Assembly (NCBI GenBank): GCA_044351685.1
Contig: JBILFK010000014.1
Location: forward strand, 1 to 19,703
Source of the DNA: JALHRI01 sp044351685
Lineage (GTDB): Bacteria > Pseudomonadota > Alphaproteobacteria > Rickettsiales > UBA3002
Direction of reading: 5' to 3'
Length of the DNA stretch: 19,703 nucleotides
Shown: piece by piece, positions 12,743-19,703 of the stretch
How positions within the stretch are numbered: position 1 is the stretch's first letter
Layout: the number at the start of each line of letters is the position of its first letter
Made by a program: the position numbers and the translations under genes
The notes under the pieces: generated by a model
What the model was told of the DNA's origin: nothing
The model's input: only the letters and a program-made list of their open reading frames with translations
Databases searched by the model: none

Positions 12743-15700
12743 ATGACCGTATCGAAGCTGAGTTCTTTTCCCGCCACCGATGACCTTGAATCACGTCGAA
12801 TGGAAGTAAGCCGCCACGCCTTTAGCGATGAAACGCAAGCCGTGCAGGCATTGCTCGATCAGCTGGCTTCCGTGCGCACGCTAGAAACTGAAATTGTGGC
12901 ACGCGCCACCGATTATGTGAACACATTGCGCGATGATGGTGCCGGCACCGGTGTCGAAGCCTTCCTGCATGAATATGGGCTGGATACCAATGAAGGAATT
13001 GCGGTGATGTGCCTAGCGGAAGCATTACTGCGCATCCCCGATTCGCACACCGCCGACCGATTAATTCGCGATACCTTCGAAGATACGCAGTGGGAACAGC
13101 ATCTGGGAAATAGCGATTCGCTCTTTGTGAATGCCTCAAGCTGGGGGCTGATGCTTACTGGCAAAGTAGTGAACCTTACCGGCGAACAGCCCGTGAATTT
13201 CATGAAGCGCATGGTCGGCAAAGTGGGCGATCCGGTGATTCGTGAATCGCTGAAAAAAGCCATGCGGTTTATCGGGCACAAATTCGTAATGGGTGAAACC
13301 ATCAAAGATGCCATTTCCAATGCCGCTTCTGCCGGTAAGCGCGGCTACCGTTTTTCGTATGATATTCTGGGCGAAGGCGCGCGCACCGAAGCACAGGCCG
13401 AGCATTATATAAAGGCATATCACGAAGCAATTGCCGCACTGAACCACAGCAAAAAACACACCGATGTGTTTGAGGGCGATAGTCTATCGATCAAAATTTC
13501 TGCCTTGCACCCGCGCTACAGCCTTACCCAGCATGATCGCGTGCTGCAGGAATTGTTGCCACGCCTGCGCGATATTATGCTGCGCGCACGCGATGCCGAT
13601 ATTATGATTGCAATTGATGCCGAAGAAGCCTCGCGCCTTGATATTTCGCTGATTCTCTTCACTGCGCTCATGGAAGACCCCGCCTTCAAAAACTGGAATG
13701 GCATTGGATTTGTGGTGCAGGCCTACCAGAAGCGCGCCATCCACGTGATCGATTATCTGGCCGAACTCGCACGTGTGCATGGCCGCATTATTCCGCTGCG
13801 GCTGGTAAAAGGCGCCTACTGGGATTCCGAAATTAAATGGGCACAGCTCGCAGGGCTAGAAAATTACCCGGTATTCACCCGCAAAGAACATACCGATGTT
13901 TCGTACCTCGCTTGCGCACAAAAAATGCTGCAGCACTCGCATTGTTTTTATGCGCAATTTGCCACCCACAATGCCCGCACCATTGCCAGCATCATGAGCG
14001 TGGCGAAGGCGCAAAAAGTTTCCGAGAAATCCTACGAGTTCCAGCGCCTGCACGGCATGGGTGAAAAGCTGCACGATTTAGTGCTGCGCGATGTACCAAG
14101 CCGTGTTTATGCGCCGGTGGGTGAACACAAAGATTTGCTCGCTTACCTGATTCGCAGGCTGCTTGAAAATGGCGCTAACACCTCGTTTGTGAATCTGCTG
14201 ATGGATGCAGAGATTCCCCTCAGCCAGTTGCTGGCGGATCCTACCGATGCGACACGTAGCCACGGCATCACTCCCAACCCCATGATCCCTGCGCCAAAAC
14301 AACTTTACGGCGATGCGCGAAGCAATTCTGCGGGCATCGATTTTGGCAACCTTGAGCAACTACAATTGCTCGAGCATGCGCTTAAACAATCATCCGCAGT
14401 GAACGTGCCAACGGTAAGTGCCGCCAATGTCGATACTGCGATGCATGCGGCAACGCGCGGCTTTCACATCTGGCGCGCCACCCCCACGGCGCAGCGTGCA
14501 GCGATTTTGCGCAACGCCGCTGATTTACTCGAAGAACGCCGCGAATTTTATGTGCATTTGCTTGCCGAAGAAGCCGGTAAAACATTAGCCGATGGTATTG
14601 CTGAAGTGCGCGAAGCCGCCGACTTCTGCCGCTATTATGCCACCGAAGCCGAAGCCCTGATGCAGCCCACCACGCTGGTAGGCCCCACCGGTGAAAGCAA
14701 TGTGTTATCGTTACACCCGCGCGGGGTATTTGCTTGCATTAGCCCGTGGAATTTTCCGCTGGCAATTTTTGTTGGGCAAGTAGTGGCAGCACTGGCCACC
14801 GGTAATGCCGTGATTGCCAAACCTGCCGAACAAACCCCACGTGTTGCGCAATTTGCAGTAGGCCTGCTGCGTGAAGCAGGTGTGCCAGCCGATGCCTTGC
14901 AATGCCTAATCGGCGATGGCAGCACAGGTGCGGCACTGGTTGCTGCACGCGATATTGCGGGTGTGGTGTTCACCGGTTCGGTGGAAACTGCCAAACGCAT
15001 TAACATGGCACTCGCCTCGAAAGATGGCCCGATTGTGCCATTGATTGCCGAAACCGGTGGCCAGAATGTGATGGTGGTCGATAGCTCGGCACTGCTTGAA
15101 GCAGCCGTCGATGATATTGTGCTTTCGGCGTTTGGTAGTGCAGGGCAACGTTGTTCGGCGCTGCGGGTACTGATGGTGCAGGAAGAAATCGCCGATGATT
15201 TAATCACGATTTTGATTGGGGCCATGCAGCAATTGCGCATTGGCAACCCAATAGAAGCCACCACCGATATTGGCCCGGTGATTGATACCGAAGCGCAGAA
15301 AATGCTGCAGGCACATATTGCCCGCATGTCGCGTGAGGCGAAGCTGCTTGCTTCATCGCCGCTGGCAAGCGATGTTTCCGCGCGCGGCCATTTTGTGGCA
15401 CCGCATGCGTTTGAAATTACTTCACTCGCACAATTACCAAACGAGGTGTTTGGCCCTATTTTGCATGTACTGCGCTTTAAAACCTCGGAGTTTGAATCAC
15501 TGGCGGCACAAATTAATGGCACCGGGTATGGCCTTACCTTTGGGTTGCATAGCCGCATTGAAGCACATGCCAACTTTTTTGCATCGCAGGTAGCTGCCGG
15601 CAATATCTACATTAACCGCAGCATGACAGGCGCAACCGTAGGCGTGCAGCCGTTTGGCGGCGAAGGGCTTTCAGGCACTGGCCCCAAAGCAGGCGGGCCA

Positions 15701-15805
15701 CATTATTTGCAACGCTTTGTCACCGAGCGCACCTGCACCATCAACACCGCCGCACTTGGCGGCAATGTGGCGCTGCTCTCTTCTGCAGCAGTAACGAACG
15801 ATTAA
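12743..15805 (+). CDS. putA: Bifunctional proline dehydrogenase / L-glutamate-gamma-semialdehyde dehydrogenase
   Basis: PutA, 1020 residues, oxidises proline to pyrroline-5-carboxylate with FAD and then to glutamate with NAD+, channelling the intermediate; it binds the inner membrane peripherally. The N-terminus lacks a ribbon-helix-helix DNA-binding domain, so it should not repress its own gene, as in the roughly 1000-residue type-A PutAs. The proline dehydrogenase barrel shows KISALHPRYS, DAEEASRLDISL, LVKGAYWD and RLLENGANTSFVN. The aldehyde dehydrogenase half shows SPWNFPLAIF, FTGSVETAKR, the general base Glu770 in AETGGQN, the nucleophile Cys804 in GSAGQRCSAL and NEVFGPILHV. ATG 12743 is preferred to the upstream GTG 12698, which would add residues upstream of a weak GTGAGA site. 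It is divergent from the AGCS symporter and overlaps the downstream minus-strand gene by four bases. Confidence 0.96.
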   Translation: MTVSKLSSFPATDDLESRRMEVSRHAFSDETQAVQALLDQLASVRTLETEIVARATDYVNTLRDDGAGTGVEAFLHEYGLDTNEGIAVMCLAEALLRIPDSHTADRLIRDTFEDTQWEQHLGNSDSLFVNASSWGLMLTGKVVNLTGEQPVNFMKRMVGKVGDPVIRESLKKAMRFIGHKFVMGETIKDAISNAASAGKRGYRFSYDILGEGARTEAQAEHYIKAYHEAIAALNHSKKHTDVFEGDSLSIKISALHPRYSLTQHDRVLQELLPRLRDIMLRARDADIMIAIDAEEASRLDISLILFTALMEDPAFKNWNGIGFVVQAYQKRAIHVIDYLAELARVHGRIIPLRLVKGAYWDSEIKWAQLAGLENYPVFTRKEHTDVSYLACAQKMLQHSHCFYAQFATHNARTIASIMSVAKAQKVSEKSYEFQRLHGMGEKLHDLVLRDVPSRVYAPVGEHKDLLAYLIRRLLENGANTSFVNLLMDAEIPLSQLLADPTDATRSHGITPNPMIPAPKQLYGDARSNSAGIDFGNLEQLQLLEHALKQSSAVNVPTVSAANVDTAMHAATRGFHIWRATPTAQRAAILRNAADLLEERREFYVHLLAEEAGKTLADGIAEVREAADFCRYYATEAEALMQPTTLVGPTGESNVLSLHPRGVFACISPWNFPLAIFVGQVVAALATGNAVIAKPAEQTPRVAQFAVGLLREAGVPADALQCLIGDGSTGAALVAARDIAGVVFTGSVETAKRINMALASKDGPIVPLIAETGGQNVMVVDSSALLEAAVDDIVLSAFGSAGQRCSALRVLMVQEEIADDLITILIGAMQQLRIGNPIEATTDIGPVIDTEAQKMLQAHIARMSREAKLLASSPLASDVSARGHFVAPHAFEITSLAQLPNEVFGPILHVLRFKTSEFESLAAQINGTGYGLTFGLHSRIEAHANFFASQVAAGNIYINRSMTGATVGVQPFGGEGLSGTGPKAGGPHYLQRFVTERTCTINTAALGGNVALLSSAAVTND

Positions 15806-16212
15806 CCGATAGCGCGCTGGCGCTGATCGCGAATGGTAAAGGCAAGCTGTTCAAGTGTCAGACGCAGCATATCGAGGCGCAGGGGAGTAACGTAACACTC
15901 GGCCACCTGCAAACCTTGAACTTCGCAAAGACGCTTGGCAATTTGCAGGTACGATGCTTCCGCACTGCGAAGCACAAGATGCGCAGCACTGTTTTGTTCG
16001 CTCAGATAATTTAGCAGCTCGAAACCATCAATATCGTGCGAAACCAATTCCATCACAATCGCATCTGGTAGCATCTGCTGATACTGCAGCACAAACTCGC
16101 GCATGGTTACCACACTCAGTGCAGTGAACCCCAGATCGGTCGCGATTTCTATGATCTGCCAGCGCAGCTCCGCATCTTCTTCGAGAATGATTAATTGCGG
16201 TTTGAAACCCAT
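15802..16212 (-). CDS. Atypical receiver-domain protein (pseudo-receiver)
   Basis: A 136-residue single-domain protein with the CheY-like pattern of alternating hydrophobic strands and helices. It starts PQLIILEEDAELRW with the acidic pair Glu12/Asp13 at the metal site, then PDAIVMELVSHDIDGFELLNYL, which aligns with the phosphoacceptor strand. The phosphoacceptor Asp is replaced by Glu55. Ser83 sits where the conserved Thr/Ser is expected. The conserved Lys-Pro is T109-P110, so Lys is lost. With Asp-to-Glu and Lys-to-Thr, phosphorylation as in standard response regulators is unlikely; a constitutive or ligand-binding signalling role is possible. There is no output domain. It converges on putA with a 4-bp overlap (15802-15805). 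The ribosome binding site is weak. A promoter candidate lies at 16255-16284. Confidence 0.65.
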   Translation of the reverse strand: MGFKPQLIILEEDAELRWQIIEIATDLGFTALSVVTMREFVLQYQQMLPDAIVMELVSHDIDGFELLNYLSEQNSAAHLVLRSAEASYLQIAKRLCEVQGLQVAECYVTPLRLDMLRLTLEQLAFTIRDQRQRAIG

Positions 16213-16254
16213 AGCGGCCAGCCTAGCTTGCGATGCAACATATACGTTTTCGCT

Positions 16255-16284
16255 AATCTACACCACAACCTAGAATTGCGTCAA
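16255..16284 (-). promoter_or_regulatory. Candidate sigma-70 promoter for the pseudo-receiver gene
   Basis: On the minus strand TTGACG (16284-16279) and TAGATT (16260-16255) lie 18 bases apart. Transcription would start near 16248, giving a leader of about 35 bases. A 7-bp stem (CAAGTGC/GCGCTTG, loop GAAAA) lies just upstream but has no T tract after it. Confidence 0.4.
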
Positions 16285-16307
16285 GCGCTTTTCGCACTTG
16301 CAAAAAA

Positions 16308-16949
16308 TTACTGCCCATCTGGCTGTTTTGCAGGCTCCGCTGCTATAAATGCTGGGTGTGCTTCACAACTGGCCGCAATCCGCCGTAACGTAGGAAAATC
16401 CGTAAGATCGCACTGGAAGCGGCGTGCGTTAAACAGTTGCGGTATCAGGCAGCAATCGGCAATGGTGGGGAAATCACCCACGCAAAAAATACCCGTATGC
16501 GGGCTACGCGCGAGCACAACCTCTAGTGCTTTAAAGCCATCGATAATCCAATGCTGAATCCAGCGGGTTTTCACCTGGTGCTCGCTGGCGCCAAACGCGC
16601 TTGCAAGATACCGGCGAACTTTCAGATTATTGAGTGGCGAAATATCGGCGGCAATCGTCAGCGCTATCGCGCGTGCATGCGCACGGGCAATCGGTTCACG
16701 CGGTAAAATGGGTGGGGTTGGGTAAACCTCATCCAGATATTCCATGATCGCCAGCGATTGCGTTAGTACCTCGCGTCCAACTTCTAAGCTTGGCACCTGT
16801 TTTTGCGGATTAATCGCTGCATATTCAGCACTGAAATGTGCATTTTTGGTGAGATCATGCGTGGTCATATCCACTGCGATATGTTTCAGATTCACCGCAA
16901 TACGCACACGATACGAAGCGCTGGATTGGTAATAGCTATGCAGCTTCAT
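16308..16949 (-). CDS. maiA: Maleylacetoacetate isomerase (zeta-class glutathione transferase)
   Basis: This 213-residue enzyme isomerises maleylacetoacetate to fumarylacetoacetate with glutathione in tyrosine breakdown. The N-terminal thioredoxin-like domain begins KLHSYYQSSASYRVRIAVNLK; the SSxxYRVRIAL-type motif contains the catalytic Ser of zeta GSTs. NPQKQVPSLEV is the glutathione-binding cis-Pro region and LTQSLAIMEYLDEVYP the conserved Ser contact. The helical C-terminal domain follows, with FCVGDFPTIADCCLIPQLFNARRF. Length is normal for the family. ATG 16949 directly follows the fumarylacetoacetase stop, with AAGG about 9-12 bases upstream, so translation is coupled. It is the last gene of the hppD-hmgA-fah-maiA set. 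No clear intrinsic terminator follows it. Confidence 0.93.
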   Translation of the reverse strand: MKLHSYYQSSASYRVRIAVNLKHIAVDMTTHDLTKNAHFSAEYAAINPQKQVPSLEVGREVLTQSLAIMEYLDEVYPTPPILPREPIARAHARAIALTIAADISPLNNLKVRRYLASAFGASEHQVKTRWIQHWIIDGFKALEVVLARSPHTGIFCVGDFPTIADCCLIPQLFNARRFQCDLTDFPTLRRIAASCEAHPAFIAAEPAKQPDGQ

Positions 16950-17951
16950 TTAGGCGGCCTTTTTCACGGCGCGGTATTGCACCACCTGCTGATCAATTGC
17001 ACCGAATATGCTGTGGCCGCTGGCATCGAGCATTTCAATTTTCACGCGTTCACCAAAACGCATGAAGGGGGTTTTTACTTCGCCCGTATCCAGTTTCTCG
17101 ATGGTTTGTTTTTCCACAATGCACGATGAACCCACGCTTCGGTCTTTATTCGAAACCGTGCCGGAACCCAGAATGGTGCCCGCAATTAAGTGCCGGGTTT
17201 TTGCGGCATGCGCAATGAGTGTCGGGAAGTCGAACACCATATCGATGCCCGCATTAGGCTTGCCAAACAACTCGCCGCCGCGATGCGTGATAAGCGGCAA
17301 ATGCAACTTGCCACCATCCCACGCACTGCCAAGCGCATCGGGCGTTACCGCCACCGGCGAGAAGGAAGATGCCGGTTTGGCATTCAAAAAACCGAAGCCT
17401 TTTTGCATTTCTTCTTTGGCGATATAGCGCAGCGATACATCGTTCACCAGCATCACCAACCGAATCAAATGTTTGGCCTGCTCAGGTGTCACACCCATCG
17501 GTACATCGCCGGTAACCACCGCCACTTCGGCTTCAAAATCGATACCCCATGCCTCATCGGCAAGCTCGATATCATCGCATGGGCCAATAAACGAATCACT
17601 GGCGCCTTGATACATTAGCGGGTCTGTCCAGAAGCTGGGGGGCATTTCCACCCCGCGTGATTTGCGCACAAGCTCCACATGGTTTACATAGGCCGAAGCA
17701 TCCAACCATTGATACGCACGCGGCAATGGCGATGCTAGCTGTGCCGCGTTAAGCGCAAATGCACCTGCAGCTTTTCCTGCATTCAATTCAGCGTCGCGGG
17801 CTTTCAGCGCAGGTTCTACTTCAGCCCAGCGCTCGAGTGCTGCTTGCAAGGTGGGGGCTATATCGCGGGCGGTTACCGCACGCGTTACATCACGCGATAC
17901 CAGCAATAATTCGCCATCGCGTGTGCCGTTTTTAAGTGTTGCTAACTTCAT
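16950..17951 (-). CDS. Fumarylacetoacetase / fumarylacetoacetate hydrolase family protein
   Basis: A 333-residue FAH-superfamily hydrolase. In this operon it should split fumarylacetoacetate into fumarate and acetoacetate, the last step of tyrosine degradation. The metal site is visible: WGIDFEAEVAVVTGD (two Glu ligands), LVNDVSLRYI (Asp), and AGTILGSGTVSNKD at the C-terminal part. KPASSFSPVAVTPDALGSAW is typical of the proteobacterial 330-residue group rather than the roughly 420-residue eukaryotic type. The start at 17951 has AAGGAG eight bases upstream, overlapping the hmgA stop codon. The stop abuts the maiA ATG. It is confidently FAH-family; the specific substrate is assigned by context. 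Confidence 0.92.
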   Translation of the reverse strand: MKLATLKNGTRDGELLLVSRDVTRAVTARDIAPTLQAALERWAEVEPALKARDAELNAGKAAGAFALNAAQLASPLPRAYQWLDASAYVNHVELVRKSRGVEMPPSFWTDPLMYQGASDSFIGPCDDIELADEAWGIDFEAEVAVVTGDVPMGVTPEQAKHLIRLVMLVNDVSLRYIAKEEMQKGFGFLNAKPASSFSPVAVTPDALGSAWDGGKLHLPLITHRGGELFGKPNAGIDMVFDFPTLIAHAAKTRHLIAGTILGSGTVSNKDRSVGSSCIVEKQTIEKLDTGEVKTPFMRFGERVKIEMLDASGHSIFGAIDQQVVQYRAVKKAA

Positions 17952-17963
17952 GATGCTTTCTCC

Positions 17964-19109
17964 TTATTCTTTCCACGACATGGGGTAACCTGCCCATTCA
18001 AGTGATTTTAAATCTGGTGCGATTTCTACCGCGTCGCGCGTGTCGATCATCACCGCAACTTCATCGAGCATTTTTGGTGGGTCATTCGGCTGGCGTGCTT
18101 TATCGGCCTCGGCAGCAAGCTTGAAAGCTTTAGGGTGCGGCCCATGCGCAAAGCCCATTGGGTGCAGCGACACCATGCCCGGGTGGATATTATCGCGGCT
18201 GAAAAACTTGCCCATATGGTAAAAAATAATTTCATCGAAATCGTTATTGGAATGGTAGAACGGTACCTTCAGCGCACCCGGATCCATTTCCGCTGGGCGC
18301 GGCGCAAAGGTGCACACCACAAAGCGGTTGCCAAGAAACGTGGTGTGGGCCGAAGGCGGCAGATGATAACGGTGGCTCATCAGTGGGCGAATATCGCGCC
18401 AGTTGATGCGTACGGGTAAATTATCGCCGTGCCAACCCAGCGTATCTAGCGGGTTGAATGGAAACGTGACGGTGGTAAATTTTCCACGGCTGCGCATCAC
18501 CACCTTCCATTCGCGTTCATCCATCTGGTCGCGGTAGGCATCGTTCAGTTCCGGCACATCGAGCAGCGCAGGGTCAAAAATCGCATGGTCGCCCACCAGC
18601 CCTTTATCTGGCAAACGGTAGCCATCGGTTTTCGATTCAATGAGCAGGATTTTTGCAATGCCATAACAGCGGACGCGCCATTTTGCACCACGCGGCATGG
18701 TAATATAATCGCCCGCCTTGAAGGCGATATGGCCGAAATCGCAGAACAAATCGCCCTGCCCTTCATGAACGAACAACAACTCATCGCCATCGGCGTTGGT
18801 GACCAAATGATCCATCGCCCCTTGTGTCAGCCAGAAGCGCACACTACACGCAGCATTATGAAACATCGGCACGGCCTGCCAGGGGCTGCTGGTCGGGGTA
18901 TCGATGGTATTCATATCGAAGGCATAGGGACGCAAATCGCCTTCCCACGCAATCCAACCTGTGGGTTTGTGTGCATGATGTAAATGGGTGCAGGGGCCGA
19001 AAAAACCTTCGCGGCCGAACTCGCGCTCGAAGGTGCCTTCCGGCAAATCGCAATGCGCCTGCCGTGATGCGGTGCCGGCACTACGTGGGAAGCTGATATA
19101 TTTTTTCAT
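17964..19109 (-). CDS. hmgA: Homogentisate 1,2-dioxygenase
   Basis: A 381-residue iron(II) dioxygenase that opens the homogentisate ring to maleylacetoacetate. The double-cupin fold is visible through HNAACSVRFWL and LLFVHEGQGDLFCDFGHIAFKAGDYITMPRGAKWRV in the first cupin, and the C-terminal metal site: VPFYHSNNDFDEIIFYHMG (His and Glu ligands) with LHPMGFAHGPHP (second His). It is shorter than the roughly 440-residue classical HmgA, as in the compact bacterial group, and has all active-site residues. The ATG at 19109 has AGGA six bases upstream. hppD lies 47 bases upstream on the same strand with no clear terminator between them, and the fumarylacetoacetase gene follows 12 bases after the stop. 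A shadow ORF in another frame was ignored. Confidence 0.93.
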   Translation of the reverse strand: MKKYISFPRSAGTASRQAHCDLPEGTFEREFGREGFFGPCTHLHHAHKPTGWIAWEGDLRPYAFDMNTIDTPTSSPWQAVPMFHNAACSVRFWLTQGAMDHLVTNADGDELLFVHEGQGDLFCDFGHIAFKAGDYITMPRGAKWRVRCYGIAKILLIESKTDGYRLPDKGLVGDHAIFDPALLDVPELNDAYRDQMDEREWKVVMRSRGKFTTVTFPFNPLDTLGWHGDNLPVRINWRDIRPLMSHRYHLPPSAHTTFLGNRFVVCTFAPRPAEMDPGALKVPFYHSNNDFDEIIFYHMGKFFSRDNIHPGMVSLHPMGFAHGPHPKAFKLAAEADKARQPNDPPKMLDEVAVMIDTRDAVEIAPDLKSLEWAGYPMSWKE

Positions 19110-19156
19110 CGTTGTTCCTTATGTTTTGCTACTGCGCTCGCATCACAAAAAATTCG

Positions 19157-19703
19157 TTATGCTTTCTTCAGCACTCCACGTTTAATCTGATCTTCTTCAA
19201 TCGAAACGAATAATGCGCGGAAGTTACCTTCGCCGAATCCTTCATCGCCTTTGCGCTGAATAATTTCGAAGAAGATAGGGCCAATCACCGTGCTGGTAAA
19301 AATCTGCAGCAAAATGCCACCATCGCCTGCACCTTCTTTCGATTCCGGCGCGCCATCGAGCAGGATGCCGTTTTTCATCAGGCGTGGCACATCTTCGTTG
19401 TGCCAAGGCAGGCGCGTTGCAAGGTTGGTGTAATAGGTTTCCGGCGGTGCATCCATAAAGCGGATGCCGCGGGTTTTCAGGCCTTCAACGGTGGTGTAAA
19501 TATCGCTGGTGGCCATCGCGATATGCTGAATACCCTCGCCTTTATACTCACGCAGATATTCTTCGATCTGCGATTTATCATCGGAAGATTCATTGATGGG
19601 AATACGAATCTTTCCACACGGGCTGGTCATGGCTTTGCTTTTCAGGCCGGTAAGTTTGCCTTCGATATCGAAATAGCGAATTTCGCGGAAGTTGAACAAG
19701 CGC
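19157..19703 (-). CDS. hppD: 4-Hydroxyphenylpyruvate dioxygenase, C-terminal part
   Basis: This is the 3' half of a gene that continues beyond the window; about 181 residues are visible. The enzyme converts 4-hydroxyphenylpyruvate to homogentisate with Fe(II) and O2. The fragment opens with FNFREIRYFDIEGKLTGLKS and SPCGKIRIPINES, the family's linker and second vicinal-oxygen-chelate domain, then GEGIQHIAMATSDI, with the second iron His, and IGPIFFEIIQRKGDEGFGEGNFRALFVSIEEDQ, with the iron Glu and the C-terminal lid helix. The first His ligand should lie outside the window. The reading frame is open to the window edge, so no start is visible; the leftmost TTG is only an internal codon. It is the first gene visible in the tyrosine operon. 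Confidence 0.94.
   Translation of the reverse strand, partial: RLFNFREIRYFDIEGKLTGLKSKAMTSPCGKIRIPINESSDDKSQIEEYLREYKGEGIQHIAMATSDIYTTVEGLKTRGIRFMDAPPETYYTNLATRLPWHNEDVPRLMKNGILLDGAPESKEGAGDGGILLQIFTSTVIGPIFFEIIQRKGDEGFGEGNFRALFVSIEEDQIKRGVLKKA

Noticed and set aside
14635..15603. Minus-strand 322-codon open frame inside putA
   Set aside because: It is Ser/Ala/Thr-rich low-complexity sequence opposite the aldehyde dehydrogenase domain, a typical antisense artefact.
16279..16307. Terminator for maiA (7-bp stem with loop GAAAA)
   Set aside because: The T run lies before the stem on the minus strand, not after, so intrinsic termination is not supported.

Overview
The window looks like a dense, roughly 50 % GC chromosomal segment from a Gram-negative proteobacterium, most likely an alphaproteobacterium. 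This placement is an inference. It rests on the mix of families: PutA without a DNA-binding N-terminus, a bufferin operon with DUF2282, DUF692, DUF2063 and DoxX genes, and promoter-like GTAAC...CGAA elements that resemble Caulobacter SigF promoters as I remember them. Genes are tightly packed, with 4-bp overlaps and convergent stops a few bases apart. I see no IS element, CRISPR array, rRNA or tRNA.

Left part (1-3027, + strand): the 3' end of a dicarboxylate/amino-acid:cation symporter, a TerC-family membrane protein whose stop overlaps the secF start, and a lipoprotein phosphatase of the class A acid phosphatase/PAP2 type. It converges on a minus-strand block.

Central block (9112 down to 3030, - strand), with doxX divergent: this is the most interesting part. 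Two secreted cysteine-containing peptides lead the block. One is a DUF2282 bufferin (four Cys). The other has six exact KNxCxGxD octapeptide repeats (six Cys). They are followed by the peptide-modifying pair BufB (DUF692, multinuclear iron oxygenase) and BufC (DUF2063), which overlap by 4 bp. Three sites sharing GTAAC-N16/17-CG stand before the two peptides and the divergent doxX, and intrinsic-terminator-like hairpins follow each peptide gene. The block then runs with small gaps into a ZorA/TolQ-like channel protein, a ZorB/MotB-OmpA-like protein, a 297-aa protein and a PLP aminotransferase. The 297-aa protein resembles, from memory, the N-terminal part of Zorya-associated SNF2 helicases, but no helicase domain is present. 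Bufferins are copper-stress peptides; the proton-channel trio is Zorya-like. Whether the two modules belong together is not known.

Right part: a DEAD-box RNA helicase (motif II DETD) with a structured upstream region and a strong terminator, then an AGCS sodium:alanine/glycine symporter divergent from putA. putA makes glutamate from proline and converges with a 4-bp overlap on a pseudo-receiver gene whose phosphoacceptor Asp is replaced by Glu. The far right holds a minus-strand tyrosine/homogentisate catabolic operon, hppD (cut by the window edge), hmgA, fumarylacetoacetase and maiA, leading to fumarate and acetoacetate. With putA and the two amino-acid transporter genes, this suggests an amino-acid-consuming lifestyle.
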